Shown piece after piece: positions 11,090 to 23,204 of a DNA stretch of 64,000 bases. Made by a program: the position numbers and the translations under genes. Under the pieces are notes generated by a model. It had not been told where the DNA came from, did no database searches, and saw only the letters and a program-made list of their open reading frames with translations. The stretch covers positions 16,611 through 80,610 of the forward strand of contig JAQOOI010000045.1 in assembly GCA_028554645.1 (NCBI GenBank), given 5' to 3'. Positions within the stretch are counted from its first letter, which is position 1. The number at the start of each line of letters is the position of its first letter. Source of the DNA: Omphalotus guepiniiformis. Lineage: Eukaryota > Basidiomycota > Agaricomycetes > Agaricales > Omphalotaceae.

Positions 11090-12363
11090 TTTTTCTTTTG
11101 CTTTCATGCTTACAACAGTTAACGTGTAGGCTCAACTCAGAGAAGACACCATACCTCTATGCTTATTGCATGCTCTTGAACCACTATCCATCTTTACGTC
11201 AACGTATTGAGGGATATATGGAATACAATGATATCACAACACTATCCATAATTATTCAAATGATATATTCTCTAAGTATTTTTAATTATTTCAACCCATT
11301 AACCCTTTACTAGATACAGAGGGGATGCTGAGATGCTTATCACAATGATACTAACATTTTATGCTACTCTATCGCTTCCCTGATCCCTAACAATCCTGAG
11401 ACCCTGGAGGACAATAGTGTCTTGGACCCACCAATTGTCGGTAGCAGTAAAAGTGACTGTGGCGTGAACCATTCCAAGATTGTGGAATTACTTTGCCCAT
11501 TCAAACACATCAAGGCCCTCAAGTTCAGCTCAGAGGCAGATCACATCAGGTATGTGTATTTTTCCAGCCATCATCATTACTAATTTACTGTGCAGAACAC
11601 GTGATATAATTCAAGCACAATACAAAGGCTACCGCCTGCATCACAACATGTTCCCGGCATTTGTCTACAATCTGTCAATGTTTAACTCCAAGAGCCATAG
11701 ACTTTCCCAAGGTTACCTTCTTATTTGTGTGAGTACTGTACATCTATAATCTTAAGCTATCTCTTACTTTATTTATGCCTAGGCTTTTCACTGCATTTGG
11801 ACAAGCCCAAGCTCTGCACTCAAATCTCAGGTGATTGTGATGAGGTCTAGCAATGCGAAGATTCACTGTCTCTATACAGTAAAAAGTCAGACAATCACTT
11901 ACATTGTTGTTCAAGTGAGTTATTGTTTTGTTATTCACCTGATGCTATTCACCTGATGCTAATATTCACTTTTCCAGGGTGATGAAGGACGGAAAGTATA
12001 GTTTTTGTCAGCTGTATGCAAATGTGATGGAAGTCATTGGAAATTTATTATCTGATTGGTGCAAACAGCTTTTTTATTGGTGGAATAGGTAAGAATCCTC
12101 CTTTTTTTCCTACTGAGATCTCATCTATGACCATAGCCAGGTCTTTTCAGACACACCGGATGACTTTGCGGGTGGTAATTTCAATGATGATATGAAGTGC
12201 ATCCAGGAAGACTTTGAGCAAGATACTTTTGATATCTATTCCAAGGATGAACAGGATCAACTTCAAGACAGATGTGATGAGCAAGCCAATCAACACAAAA
12301 ACAATGGGACATTCAAGGTGAAGGTTTGCTGGATGTTGCTGAACAAGAGTAGTGTTGCCTAGT
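11090..12363 (+). pseudogene. DUF6698-like basidiomycete gene, decayed
   Basis: Joined over plausible introns, this region reads NHSKIVELLCPF, then NMFPAFVYNLSMFNSKSHRL, then AFHCIWTSPSSALKSQ, SSNAKIHCLYTV and ITYIVVQ, then LLSDWCKQLFYWWN, then a Ser/Asp/Glu-rich tail ending near 12363. The FRHIFTSPSSA-like block, the AKIH..TV...IAY.xxQ block and the closing WWNxQ motif are what I recall of DUF6698 proteins, which are abundant in Agaricomycetes repeats. Candidate introns lie at about 11549-11595, 11729-11782, 11914-11979 and 12089-12128. The N-terminal half cannot be joined without stops. Function of the family is unknown. Confidence 0.5.
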
Positions 12364-12577
12364 GATGATGACGGACTTCAGATACTCCTTTTTTTCTTTC
12401 AGTTGCTTGCTCTCATGATTGCTCTCAATGCTTTCTGCTACTTGTTGTTACTCACTATGCTCTTAGAATGATTAGTTTGCTATGTATTGTTTGATACCAA
12501 TTCAAATAGATATGAATGTTTATTACTAGCAATTGAGAGAATCTATAGTAGATCTAGTGGTATATAGTATACTTTGT

Positions 12578-12770
12578 TACCCCCACTAAATGTGATAACA
12601 CCCACTACATGTTATGACACTCAATATATATTATAACACCCACTACATGTTATAACACTCGCTATGTCTTATAACACCCACTACATGTTATAACACTCAC
12701 TATGTCTTATAACACCCACTACATGTTATAACACTCACTATGCCCTATAAACCCACTATGTATTCTAACA
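12578..12770. repeat. Minisatellite of 20/40 bp units
   Basis: The unit ACACCCACTACATGTTATA alternates with a variant ACACTCACTATGTCTTATA, giving a 40 bp higher-order unit repeated about four times with decayed copies at both ends. It contains no frame and no dyad longer than ACATGT. Confidence 0.8.
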
Positions 12771-12885
12771 TCTAAAATACATTGATTCCTTCAATGTCTG
12801 TTGTACTCCCTAGGATATGTAATAATTCCTGTTATTCATTACAAGACTTGCTATCATTTCATGGAATCCCAATAACATTCCAATC

Positions 12886-13493
12886 CAGGGGGTCTTGCTA
12901 CTATGATGATCAGAGAATTGCAACTTTTTGAGAATTCCTTTTTTGTATCTTCCTCTCAGGCCTAATCTCTTAATTATCTTCATACAATCATTCTTTAACC
13001 TCTAAAACCCTTAACCTGAATTTCTGGGATTTTTTTATGAGGATGTGCTTGTGTCAGACAGTGTTTAAGCAGGAACAGGGAATTGCAATTATGCTGTCAC
13101 GGCCATATCCACCCGCGTCAGAGAGCATTGACTTTTTCCATAATCCTGTATGTATACCACCTTCTGCCTGTCGTGCCACCTTGAGAACCGGTACATGGAC
13201 TGGTACTGTATACTTTCAGATGTCTATGTAATTTTCTGGGTGATCCTATTAATGTAATCCTCTATATCAGAGAATGTCACACCTCAAAGTCACGCTTCTC
13301 GAGCAGTAATATGGGTCTCATTCACTTTCCTCAACACATTCTCTTGTTTTTATTTGAGAAATATTTTCCAATGCATCCAATAAGACTTACAAAAAATTGA
13401 CGAAGCACAGAAGTTGGTAGATGTGGAAATATTCACGAAGTTGCACATCTCTGTGCATTGCAATTCTCTGATCACCATAGTATAATACCCTTG
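12886..13493. mobile_element. MITE-like element with about 36 bp imperfect inverted ends
   Basis: The left end (12886-12923) starts CAGGGGGTC and runs to GATCAGAGAATTGCAA. The right end (13458-13493) is its inverted match, TTGCAATTCTCTGATC running to ACCCTTG. The inner 16 bp match perfectly; the outer 20 bp match with a few differences and one gap. At 608 bp, AT-rich and without a transposase frame, this fits a non-autonomous DNA element. CAGGG-type ends occur in hAT elements, but no 8 bp target duplication could be seen, so the superfamily is open. Confidence 0.55.
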
Positions 13494-13909
13494 AAATCAA
13501 GACATATTATTTTCTCAATTATAACAAATACTGTATGGAATAATCCTTTATATGTTTACGTAGGTTTTGCTGATGAGCACACCCAACTTTGAATGTAGAG
13601 ATGACCACAGTATCAGGTTCCTTTCTTTCCAGACATTGTTCAGGCAGTCCGTGTCCGTTTGTTGACCATATAGAATCCGCAGCCTTGAGCTCTGGCGGTA
13701 GAGACATTTAGAAGAAGAAACCAAAGATCACACAACGGCACGGCTGTTCTCTATTGCTACAGTCCAATGGCAACAAACAAGACTATCAGTATCAAGTGTA
13801 GTACACCTTGTTTAACAACAGAAATGTAGGATTTCGTTATACAACGATCAAGTTTATAGATGTACATAAAGAGTTCCATGAGTTGACGACGAATTCTCAA
13901 CTATCTTAC

Positions 13910-14863
13910 CTAGAATATTGAATTGATGATACCGCTGCCAACGGCAGAACCTTGAAACAAAACGCTCAGTATGCAATGCAGTCAAATGTGACGAAAACTT
14001 ACCGGCTCCAAAACCCACACCGCCTGCAGCAGAGTGGGCAAGCTAGCCGAGGTCATTGTTGTGTCTAACGCAAGAGAAATCAAGACATACCGTGTTTCCT
14101 AGTCCACCGAACTTACTAGGCTTCTTCTGTGGTTCAATTACTGTTGGAGGTGGTGCAGCCGAGACGGGTACAGGAGGGGGTGCAGCATACGGAGAATAAG
14201 ATGGGTTCGGAGGGGGCGGTCCTTGATATCCACCAGGAGGCCCGGGAGGCGGTGCATAAAAGGGAGCATAACTGGGAGCGTATGACGGATACGAGGGTGC
14301 AGTGGGAGGCGGGCTGATAGGTGGTGGTGTATCATAGGATGGTCGAGGTGAAGGTGAAGGTCGGGGAGGAAGAGATACAGGTGGAAGTTTCTCAACGTAG
14401 TTTGAGGGAAACAGCCCTTCTCGCCCTTTGTATCTGCCCGTCCACCAATCCACGTTGGTTTCTTGAACTATCTCGATGACGTCTCCCGCATGAAAGGTAA
14501 GATCTTGTGGATCCTATTATGAAAGGTGAGTGACCTAGGCAAGTGGTGAAAAGTCATACACATTACCTGCCCGTCCTCATTATAACCCCAAAGCGCCTTC
14601 GCGCGCACAGCACCAGGAGGGGGCTCAGAATAATTTCGAGATCCTGGCTGGTAGCCAGTGGGCGAAGGAGGTCTAGGACTTGGAGGAGTAATGAGAAGAC
14701 TTGACGTTCGACTAGTCAACGCAGCTACAGGATCAGGAAGACGATCAAGAATCTCTCGGCCAGCCGCTGGAGAAATTTGGTTCTGAGAAATAAGAAAGTC
14801 TACATTCTGCCGTGTCTGCGCGATAAGATGTTGGAGAAATGCAGAGCCATTTATTGGAGACAT
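13910..14863 (-). CDS. SH3-domain protein of the LSB1/PIN3 type
   Basis: Four exons (14863-14567, 14513-14091, 14042-14003, 13950-13910) give 266 residues with every junction in frame. The N terminus is helical. The SH3 domain lies at about residues 86-150: [13 protein letters not shown], then [32 protein letters not shown], carrying the ALYDY-like, WW and SNYV hallmarks. A Pro-rich linker with many PPP and YAP units follows. The C terminus reads [14 protein letters not shown] then [12 protein letters not shown], a Gly/Ala tail shared by small fungal SH3 adaptors of the LSB1/PIN3 group. Known members bind Las17/WASP and act at cortical actin and endocytosis. The gene is divergent from the biotin gene, with 383 bp between starts. 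Confidence 0.8.
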
Positions 14864-15246
14864 CGTAGAACACTTGAAAGCGAGAATGACCGTCTCAGAT
14901 TGTGGCGGTGGAATCTTCGAAAGCTATACCGAGCCGGCCGCTTGACAATTTCGTCTTACATACATAGTCACAGGCTAAGGCGGGAATATGTGATGTATCA
15001 TGTATGTAGCTCGAGAAAACGCAATAATAGGTTTTCAATGTAGTTAGGCTTGAGCTTGAAGCTTGAAGCTTTGAAGTTGAAGAGACATGTCGACCAAGTT
15101 TTTGTGGATGTCGTGCCCCCATCAAGAGATGCCGAAGCTGCCTAGAGCAGCGCGACCAAACAATTGCCCCAGACCAAGTACCAGGAGCTCGTACCCTCTC
15201 GCTCTTCTCTCGCTCTTCGTGAGTAGGGATCAGGCAGCTTGTGTGG

Positions 15247-17937
15247 ATGTCTCTCTTGTTCAAAAATCTTCGCGTTCATCAGATATTTGGTGCTAATACC
15301 GATGTTGGAAAGACAATTTTGACTACCGCTCTCGTCCGTGGTTCGGCTGCGAACAATACCGATGTTCATTACTTGAAGCCTGTTAGCACAGGTCCACCAG
15401 AAGACGCAGACGATGGGTAAGTGTTTTTTTTTCTTTTTATTGCCATAGTTATTTGATCGCGGGCTTTAGACACATAAAACGCTATACTTCTACTTTCAAA
15501 GAACGCGTCTTCACGGAATGTCTGTATCGATACCAGGACCCTGTCAGTCCACATCTTGCCGTGAAAATGGCTAATGCAGACGTTAGCAAAAAACTCAATA
15601 ACCAGAATAATGTCAGTAACTAGTATTTTACCCAGTCCAATACAGCTAATCTGAGTGCAGGTACCTTCGAACAGCACTTTTGTTAATGCTATTGCTAGTC
15701 ATGTCCGAGATTGTGCTTTTCATTCTCGTGGCTACTCAAACATGTACGTGGAGACTGCTGGAGGTGAGAATTAGCGTTTTCTAGTGAGGCTCGGCGTTTG
15801 TCGTTTGATTTTGAAGGCCTGATGTTCGCTGAAAGGTGTCCACAGTCCCACCTTATCCGGAATCACCCAAGTTGAAGCCTATCGTCCTCTTTTTCTGCCG
15901 ACTATCCTTATTGGTGATTCAAAATTAGGTGGCATCTCTACCACCATCTCTGCCTACGAAACGCTCGTCCTACGTGGTTTCATCGTGGACTCGATCCTCC
16001 TTTTCCGTGACAACTACTATCGAAATTGGGAATATCTCAAGGAGTATTTTGCGGATCGTGAGGTGCTGGTGTCCTCCGTTGAACCTCCTCCGGACCGTCT
16101 TGCGGATCCTACAGCCAACCACTCCTCCACGAACCACTACTACGATTCGCTTTTAAGCAGCGTCGAAATAACAGAGATATTGCAGCGCTTAGACACGTGT
16201 CATCAACGGCGTATAGAGGAACTGCAATCCATGCCCCGCCGAACTATGGATACTATCTGGTGGCCTTTCGTGCAACATGGAACAATCAAAGAAGAGAAGG
16301 ATGTCACCGTCATAGACAGCGCTTACTCAGATTTCTTCAGTGTCGCTGCCTCTCATAACGATTCGGCAACTCAAAATCAGACCTCACTTCTACAGCCTCA
16401 GCTTGACGGGTCCGCATCCTGGTGGACTCAAACATTTGGACATACCAACACGGCACTCACACTCGCAGCTGCCAGAGCCGCTGGACGTTACGGGCATGTC
16501 ATGTTCCCCAAGGCCTCCCATCTCCCTGCACTGAAGCTCGCTGAAAACCTTGTGCATGAAGGACCTGGAAAGGGCTGGGCTTCGCGTGCATTTTTTTCCG
16601 ATGACGGCTCAACTGGAATGGAAATTGCGTTGAAAATGGCATTAAGAGCGTTCTCGAAGAAGTCATCGAACACTCTTTCCAGGGAGGACCAGAAATCGTT
16701 GGGTGTTTTGGGATTGAAAGGCAGCTATCATGGCGATACCATTGGTGCTATGGATGCTTGTGAAGAGGGAGATGGTGTTTATACATGCGAGTGGCACAAC
16801 GCGAGAGGCTTCTGGCTTGACCCCCCTTCCATTTCCATACGAGAAGGAAAAGTGTGGGTACGTATACCCCCTACGTCAAGTGACAAAAGTCCGTCAATGG
16901 TCGAGATGAAGTCGCTTTCATGGACTTATGATGTCCAAAGTCGCCTGAACTCTCCGCTGTACACTCAGTATATCCAGTATATCACACATGTTCTCGCAAA
17001 AATTGAGCGACAAGGCCTCAAACTTGGTGCACTGGTGCTCGAACCATTGGTTCTGGGGGCTGGGGGCATGGTTTTTGTTGACCCGCTCTTCCAGCGCGCT
17101 CTCATTGACGTCGTACGCGGAAATGACGCAGGTGCAAGCTCTTCGTGGTCAGGTCTCCCGGTTATATTCGACGAAGTGTTCGTCGGGTTATACCGTCTCG
17201 GTGTAGAAACAACATCATCTATCCTAGGTGTAACCCCAGATATTTCTGTGCACGCCAAGATCCTCACGGGCGGCCTAGTCCCTCTAGCCGCAACGCTCGC
17301 TTCGAAGTCGATTTTTGAAGCGTTCTATAGTGAAAACAAAGCCGACGCTTTGCTGCATGGACATTCGTATACAGCTCATGCTATCGGATGTGAGGTCGCC
17401 AACGAGACGCTGCGCTTGATCAAACAAGTTGCTGAAAGTTCTACGCACCTGCAGGCAAAGGAAAACTGGGACATGTTCGACTGGAACAAACGTTTACAAC
17501 AGGGAGAACAGAATCCACAGAGTGGGACATCTTCAGTATGGAGCTTGTGGCATCCTGATTTCCTCAGTACTGTATCAAAACTTCCCTCAGTAGAGGAAGC
17601 AATGGCTCTGGGGACTGTATTGGCGATCAAGTTGAAAGACTCTCAAGGAGGTACGTGTAGATTTGCTATTTGACAATGTTCGACTCAGCTAATATGTATT
17701 CGGTCAGGCTATACGTCCAACTCTGCAGAATCCGTTTTCCGACCCATCCTATCTGTGAATAATACCGACAAACTGACGACTTCGCCTGGAGGTGCTCCTT
17801 ACGGAGTACATTTTCGGACTCTAGGAAATGTTGCGTACTTCATGACTAGTCTCAACACCGATTTGCACACTGTCGGAGAACTCGAAGACAAAATATTTGA
17901 AATCCTGGGGATAGAAGATGCAAGGCCAAAATCCTAG
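15247..17937 (+). CDS. Bifunctional dethiobiotin synthetase / DAPA aminotransferase
   Basis: Five exons (15247-15416, 15470-15611, 15661-15763, 15836-17650, 17708-17937) encode 819 residues. The N-terminal third is dethiobiotin synthetase: P-loop GANTDVGKT near residue 15, VETAGGVHSPTLSG, and ILIGDSKLGGISTTISAYE. The C-terminal part is 7,8-diaminopelargonic acid aminotransferase: WWPFVQHG, a PLP-phosphate region DDGSTGMEIALKMALR, Asp in VIFDEVFVG, and the Schiff-base Lys in AKILTGG. It performs the two steps before biotin synthase. Fused enzymes of this order (BIO3-BIO1) are known in plants and many fungi. Intron 2 uses an uncommon GTCAGT donor. The fusion appears intact, so the organism probably makes biotin from DAPA or KAPA precursors. 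Confidence 0.9.
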
Positions 17938-18170
17938 TGCTTCCTTAGATGCTTCTTTAAACTGTATATATACGAATCAAAAGGTGTACGAAGTAACCTG
18001 AGCCTTATCAATAATAAGTGGTAGCAGAGTCGAGTTTGGCTGATCGTGGTAAAATAAGCGCTCATGGTCTTCAAGCGCCTACCCAATTGATACTCTTCAG
18101 GCCTCAGGACGTCGTTGCAGGACTTAGAGCTTGACCCAGTCTTTCTGCCTTCCGGTGGTCGCTAATAGCT

Positions 18171-21100
18171 ATGGACAAAGATAGTAGAGATGACTTCACG
18201 TTCGCAAAATTATCCGATCTCAAGCTACCAGTCACCATTCGAATGTACTCTCAACGTCGCATCTCCATAACTTTACTTGCTCATCTCAATGTCGCAGATC
18301 CCAATTAGAAGGAAACCGTCAACCAAGGTCTTTCACGGAATTATTGGACAACCCAGAACTCAAATTTCATGGCGTACAGTCCCCGTGAGCCTCTTAATTC
18401 CTTTGAACTGGTTTCGAAATAACCTCAGAGCTCAAGGGTACTCTCAGATCTCTATGTCACTTGCCAACTCATCGCGGACAACAAGCCTCTTACGATCCCT
18501 TTTCGCACGTCCTTCAAAGCATTCAAGAATTCGTATATGTGCGCTCTATCAACTGAGATATTTCCGGACAGGAAACTGATACAGAATCAACAGTTGGAAC
18601 GAGTGGATCACATTCCCCGTTAGATATTGCGACCTTCCTCTGAGTGCACAGATCACTTTCACGGTGTGGGACATTGCTGGTCCACGAGCTGCTACACCGG
18701 TTGGAGGAACAACGTTTCGTCTGTTTGGGAAGAAGTGGTACGTTCTGGTCATTGCATTGCCCTTCAAGAGTAAACTCACCTATTCAACAAAGGACTTTAC
18801 GTCGTGGCAAACATCGCTTGCTATTATGGCCAGGAATCGAAGCAGACGGTTCGGTCGAAACAACTACTCCAAGCAAACTAGGTGTAAGGGATGAAATGGG
18901 CCGTTTAGAGAAGGTAAGTCCAGGATATACATATACTTTAATGAATCGAGTTGCTGAACTATGTTCGTGTTTAGCTCGTGAAGAAATACGAACGAGGGGA
19001 TCTACAGAAATCTGACTGGCTGGATAAGATGACCTTCCGCAAGATGGAGGAGATTCATGCAGTACGTCGTTGAGCAGACGAAGTCGAATTTATATCTTTG
19101 ACCACACTATAACCTGTCAGGCTGAAGCTCAGAAATCCGAGAACCTCTTCCTTTACATTGACCTACCTCGGTTTGACTTCCCGGTCATATTCAGTGAACC
19201 AGTAAGCCGCATTCAGTGCAGCCATGCACTTCATGACTCGGAAACTAACAAAGCAGAGCAGGAAGCTCCCAGTCTCCCGTCGACCTCCACTTTACCTCCT
19301 CAACCCCCTCAGACCCCGATTGTCCCAACAGCGTCGTTTACGGCAGATTTACATCTGTGGAGCGTCCTTGACCCTGAGATTGCTCGCGAGAACCCTGTAG
19401 AGGACAAGCATCGTCGGCTTGTTCGGAGTCACCGCAGTGGACCGTATGATCGAGAACTCAAGCCTAACGCGAAAGACAGAGATAATATCGGGGTAAGAGC
19501 ATAGTCGTTGCAATTTCAGACCGTCAGTTAATTGATCGTTTCAGGAAATTCTCAATTACGCTCCCAGTCAGCCATTGAGTCCCGAAGAGAAAGACTTGAT
19601 CTGGAAATTCCGTTTCTATCTTGCCCGAGACAAGCGCGGCCTGACGAAGTTCCTTAAGGCCGTAACATGGCGGGATCCGTCAGAAGTTAAGCAGGCTGTC
19701 GAGGAATTACTCCCGCAATGGACAGAGATCGATACGGACGATGCGCTAGAACTGCTTGGCCCCGGAACAGTGGATTCTCGAGTAAGAGCGTTTGCGGTCA
19801 GGCAGTTGGCAAGGGCCGATGATGAGGTGTGTTCCCCTCTTCTTTTGCGAGCTTCGTGTGTTTACCCATAGGTACTTGTCCAGGAATTGTTACTGTATCT
19901 CTTACAGTTGGTACAAGCTTTGAAGTTCGAAAGTGCGGCCTCAGACCAGCGCTCTTCTCGATCCGCTGCCAATGCAATATCATATGACGACAGTGGACTG
20001 ACAGATTTCCTTATTTCTCGGGGAGTGCAGAATCAGGTGTTGGGGAACAGATTGTACTGGTATCTCATGGTTGAGGTCGCATTAGAAGACAAAGTGATAT
20101 CCAAAATGTATGGTCGAGTGGTTTTCAAGTTCATGAACAAGATCCTCGAGGTAACTATCTCATACATTTGTTCACCGGCATTCGTTAATTCCTTCCCCAA
20201 GGCTGAAAACGGGTCAGAGCGACGTGAGCTGCTGCGTCGACAAGGACAACTGGTTGAGACTTTAGCAAAACGTGCCAGAGAACTACGCACGTCTAAAGAT
20301 TCGAGCATCAAGAAAAAGGAAAGGTTACAAGCTATATTAGCGGATTCCAAGAATAATCTCAATGCAATGCCTCCACTCCCATTACCTCTCAATGCGCGCA
20401 TCGAGGTTACCGGTATCATTGCAGAGAAATCCTCCGTTTTCAAGTCCAATCTCTATCCTCTCCTTCTGTACTTCCAATGTTCCGACGGTTCTGAATTTCC
20501 TGTAATATTCAAGGATGGGGACGATATGCGGCAAGACCAGCTCGTAATACAGCTATTCACGTTGATGGATCGGCTGCTTCGGCAGGAGAACTTAGACTTG
20601 AAACTGAGCCCTTACGATGTGTTGGCGACAGGTCCGTTGCAAGGGATGGCGCAATTCATACCGAGCAAGACTATAGCGACTATCGTCAGCGAACACGGAA
20701 ACGTACTGCAATATCTGAGGGCAAATTATCCTGACGAAGGCAGTGTCGGAACGTCTGGGATTGAACCCGGTGTCATAGACACCTTTGTCCGGAGTTGCGG
20801 TGAGCCCTGATTTCTCTTACAGTGTGGCGCACCCATTGAATGATATCTGCTGTAGCTGGTTATTGTGTCGTTACCTATCTACTAGGTGTGGGAGATCGGC
20901 ATCTGGATAATCTACTCGTCGCTCCTGACGGTGAGTATGCTGCGTAATTTGAGCCTCCTAGGTCACCGATATCACTAATAATCAACCGGGCTAGGTCATT
21001 TCTTTCATGTAGATTTTGGATACATTCTCGGGCGCGATCCTAAACCCTTCCCGCCAGCTGTCAAGGTTTGCAAAGAAATGGTAGATGGGATGGGAGGCGC

Positions 21101-21386
21101 CAACTCTCCGCACTACGCACGATTCAAGAATTTCTGCTTCACTGCCTTCACTATATTGCGGAAGAGTGCGAATCTCATTCTGAACTTGGTTGCGCTTATG
21201 GTAGATGCAAATATCCCTGACATCAAGCATCGAGATGTCCATGAACAAATACAGGAGAAGTTCCGGTTGGATTTAACAGAAGAGGAGGCTATCAAACATT
21301 TCGAGGCGCTATTGAACGAAACGTCCTACATCACTGTCATGTTAGATAAGATACATGACTTTGCACAGACATACTGGCGTACCTAA
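18171..21386 (+). CDS. VPS34: Class III phosphatidylinositol 3-kinase Vps34
   Basis: A multi-exon gene starting [20 protein letters not shown]. The order is C2 domain ([52 protein letters not shown]), PIK helical domain ([36 protein letters not shown]), then the kinase: phosphate-binding [14 protein letters not shown], catalytic [11 protein letters not shown], activation [17 protein letters not shown], and the membrane-binding C-terminal helix ending [22 protein letters not shown]. All catalytic residues are present. It makes PI3P on endosomes and autophagosomes with Vps15 and Vps30/Atg6. About nine short introns are needed; the one at about 19201-19260 is 3n and stop-free, so its removal is inferred from spacing. 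Terminates with TAA just after the C-terminal helix. Confidence 0.92.
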
Positions 21387-21523
21387 AGCTGTAATAGATT
21401 GAATGACAATCTGTTTGTGAAACATCTCAATCACTGTATGTACATGCAGGTCGCGCAAGAAATTGTAGTAGGTATACAAGTTGGCATATGTAAATCAAGC
21501 GAGAAATATATTATGACATGAGA

Positions 21524-22960
21524 CTAGGTGTGCTTTGGTCCTGAGCCATACTCTGTGGCCCACGGCGCAATCTCGTTTTCCGCTTCAGAAATGGTGATCC
21601 CACAATACGCGTAATGTCGCGCCACATCTTCTTCGGTAATGGTAGAAGGTGTGGTTGGATGGTAGGCAACGTACGAAGGAGGTACGGTGATAGTGAGACC
21701 AAGGTCAGATATAAGTTGGGCATATCTGCCTGGAGTAGTGAAAATAGCCAGCATGGAGAGCGTGAACTCCGTACGAACTGTGGAGGCACAATTCGCAGGC
21801 CGGACTCTCTGAAAGATGCGATGGGCTTTTACATCTGATAAGTTGGGGTCACCGTTTGGGTCTGCACGTACCCCACGAGGCCAAGGAGACGCCTTGTAAA
21901 CACGGAGGTATTCCCACCAGACTTCGGGTGGGTCATCAGACCTGGGATTAACGATGCCGGTGCTGCCACTGTACAAGCTCGCCGGGCGTCCTCGTTGATT
22001 TCTATTGTACGCCTGCTGAGCCTGAGCCTGAGCGAGGGCAGCGGGGTTACGCCAGCGGGACAACACGAACCGCATGCCGAAAGTTTTGTGTTCCGAAGGG
22101 GTTGCATGCGCCTCTGTACACAACTGTTTGACTTTGAGTAAAGCTCGCTCGTCACCTCCATGAGCCGCTCGAAATAGCAGATGAAGATGCTGCTCGACTC
22201 CGGGATGGAACAGATAAGTGTCGTAGTAAGCAGAGGGCACGGAATATGTGGGTCCTTGAGTCGTAGCAGCTGTAGTCGGAGTAACAGGAGGACGAGATGG
22301 CAGGGATGCTGGAGGTCGTCGGATGCTGGAATTGGCCGCCGGTACGACAACACCATTCGAAGCAGGGGTACTGCCAGCGACAAGCGCATAGCTCGGAATC
22401 GCTGTTAAGGACGAGCCACCTGGGAGCAAGGTCTGATTGCTCGTGGAGACCTCAGGTTCAAGTTGGGCCTGCAATTTCGAATCCTGCTGCTCCGCAGCTA
22501 ATACAATGCTATCTCCGACTTCATCAGCATGTTTTGGAACACCCGAGCTCTTGGCAAAGTTAGAAGCTTGAGAAGAATCTTGAGCCACGGAAAAATCACC
22601 GCGCAGGACCTGCTCTATAAGTCGCAGCTTCGTACGGCAGTTGCACTCCTCTGGACATCCACGTTCCGCCTTTTCAAGCTGACGTCCTTCGGCGACTCCA
22701 TCAAAATAGTCTCGGTCGCTCCTACTGTGATACTCATTGAGAGCCCTTTCAAATCCAATCGTTGGGGAGGATTTATATTCGCGGATGTGTGCCACAAATA
22801 TATTGCATGTCGAGCAATCGGCTTCACTACTGTGTAGGACACCATACAGTGGGTGGGCCTCCCAGGAGTCACTGTCAGAGTTACCACGGGCATCTGAGTC
22901 ACATTGAGAAAGCGGAGAGTCAGACGAGATAGTATACTCAGAACGGTCGGGATTGTACAT
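21524..22960 (-). CDS. Conserved hypothetical protein, intronless, 478 aa
   Basis: One uninterrupted frame from MYNPDRSEYTISS to GSGPKHT. The first 40 residues are Ser/Asp-rich. A Cys-containing segment follows (CSTCNIFVAHI near residue 54; CPEECNCRTKLRLIE near 102), then an acidic helical stretch and a Pro/Ala/Ser linker. The last 230 residues look folded: YYDTYLFHPGVEQHLHLLFR, VWWEYLRVYKASPWPRGVR, AHRIFQRVRPANCASTVRTE. I recall similar proteins as unnamed, repeated hypothetical proteins of Agaricales, but can give no function. The four Cys near 54-110 could bind a metal. It lies head-to-tail after ILV5 and convergent with VPS34. Confidence 0.65.
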   Translation of the reverse strand: MYNPDRSEYTISSDSPLSQCDSDARGNSDSDSWEAHPLYGVLHSSEADCSTCNIFVAHIREYKSSPTIGFERALNEYHSRSDRDYFDGVAEGRQLEKAERGCPEECNCRTKLRLIEQVLRGDFSVAQDSSQASNFAKSSGVPKHADEVGDSIVLAAEQQDSKLQAQLEPEVSTSNQTLLPGGSSLTAIPSYALVAGSTPASNGVVVPAANSSIRRPPASLPSRPPVTPTTAATTQGPTYSVPSAYYDTYLFHPGVEQHLHLLFRAAHGGDERALLKVKQLCTEAHATPSEHKTFGMRFVLSRWRNPAALAQAQAQQAYNRNQRGRPASLYSGSTGIVNPRSDDPPEVWWEYLRVYKASPWPRGVRADPNGDPNLSDVKAHRIFQRVRPANCASTVRTEFTLSMLAIFTTPGRYAQLISDLGLTITVPPSYVAYHPTTPSTITEEDVARHYAYCGITISEAENEIAPWATEYGSGPKHT

Positions 22961-23204
22961 CGTGGACGCCCAAGGCTTGAAAAGTGTTGCGCCATTCTCG
23001 CGTAAAGGTATTTAAGAGTCTGCAAGGTTTGTCGTGCGCCACACAGTGGCAATTGGCCTTCCAAATTAAGTGTGACTCATCAAAAACATATCTAGATCTC
23101 AAGATTCCAACGTTCCAACGATATTAAATCAAGGATGCATGCACTCTGTAAAGAGTAAATTTTAAATGTGCTAATATAGATGTACATGTAAAAGAGCAAT
23201 CACT

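Noticed and set aside
14129..14395. Frames of 62 and 85 codons overlapping the SH3 gene
   Set aside because: They are shadows of the Pro-rich SH3 protein exon in other frames.
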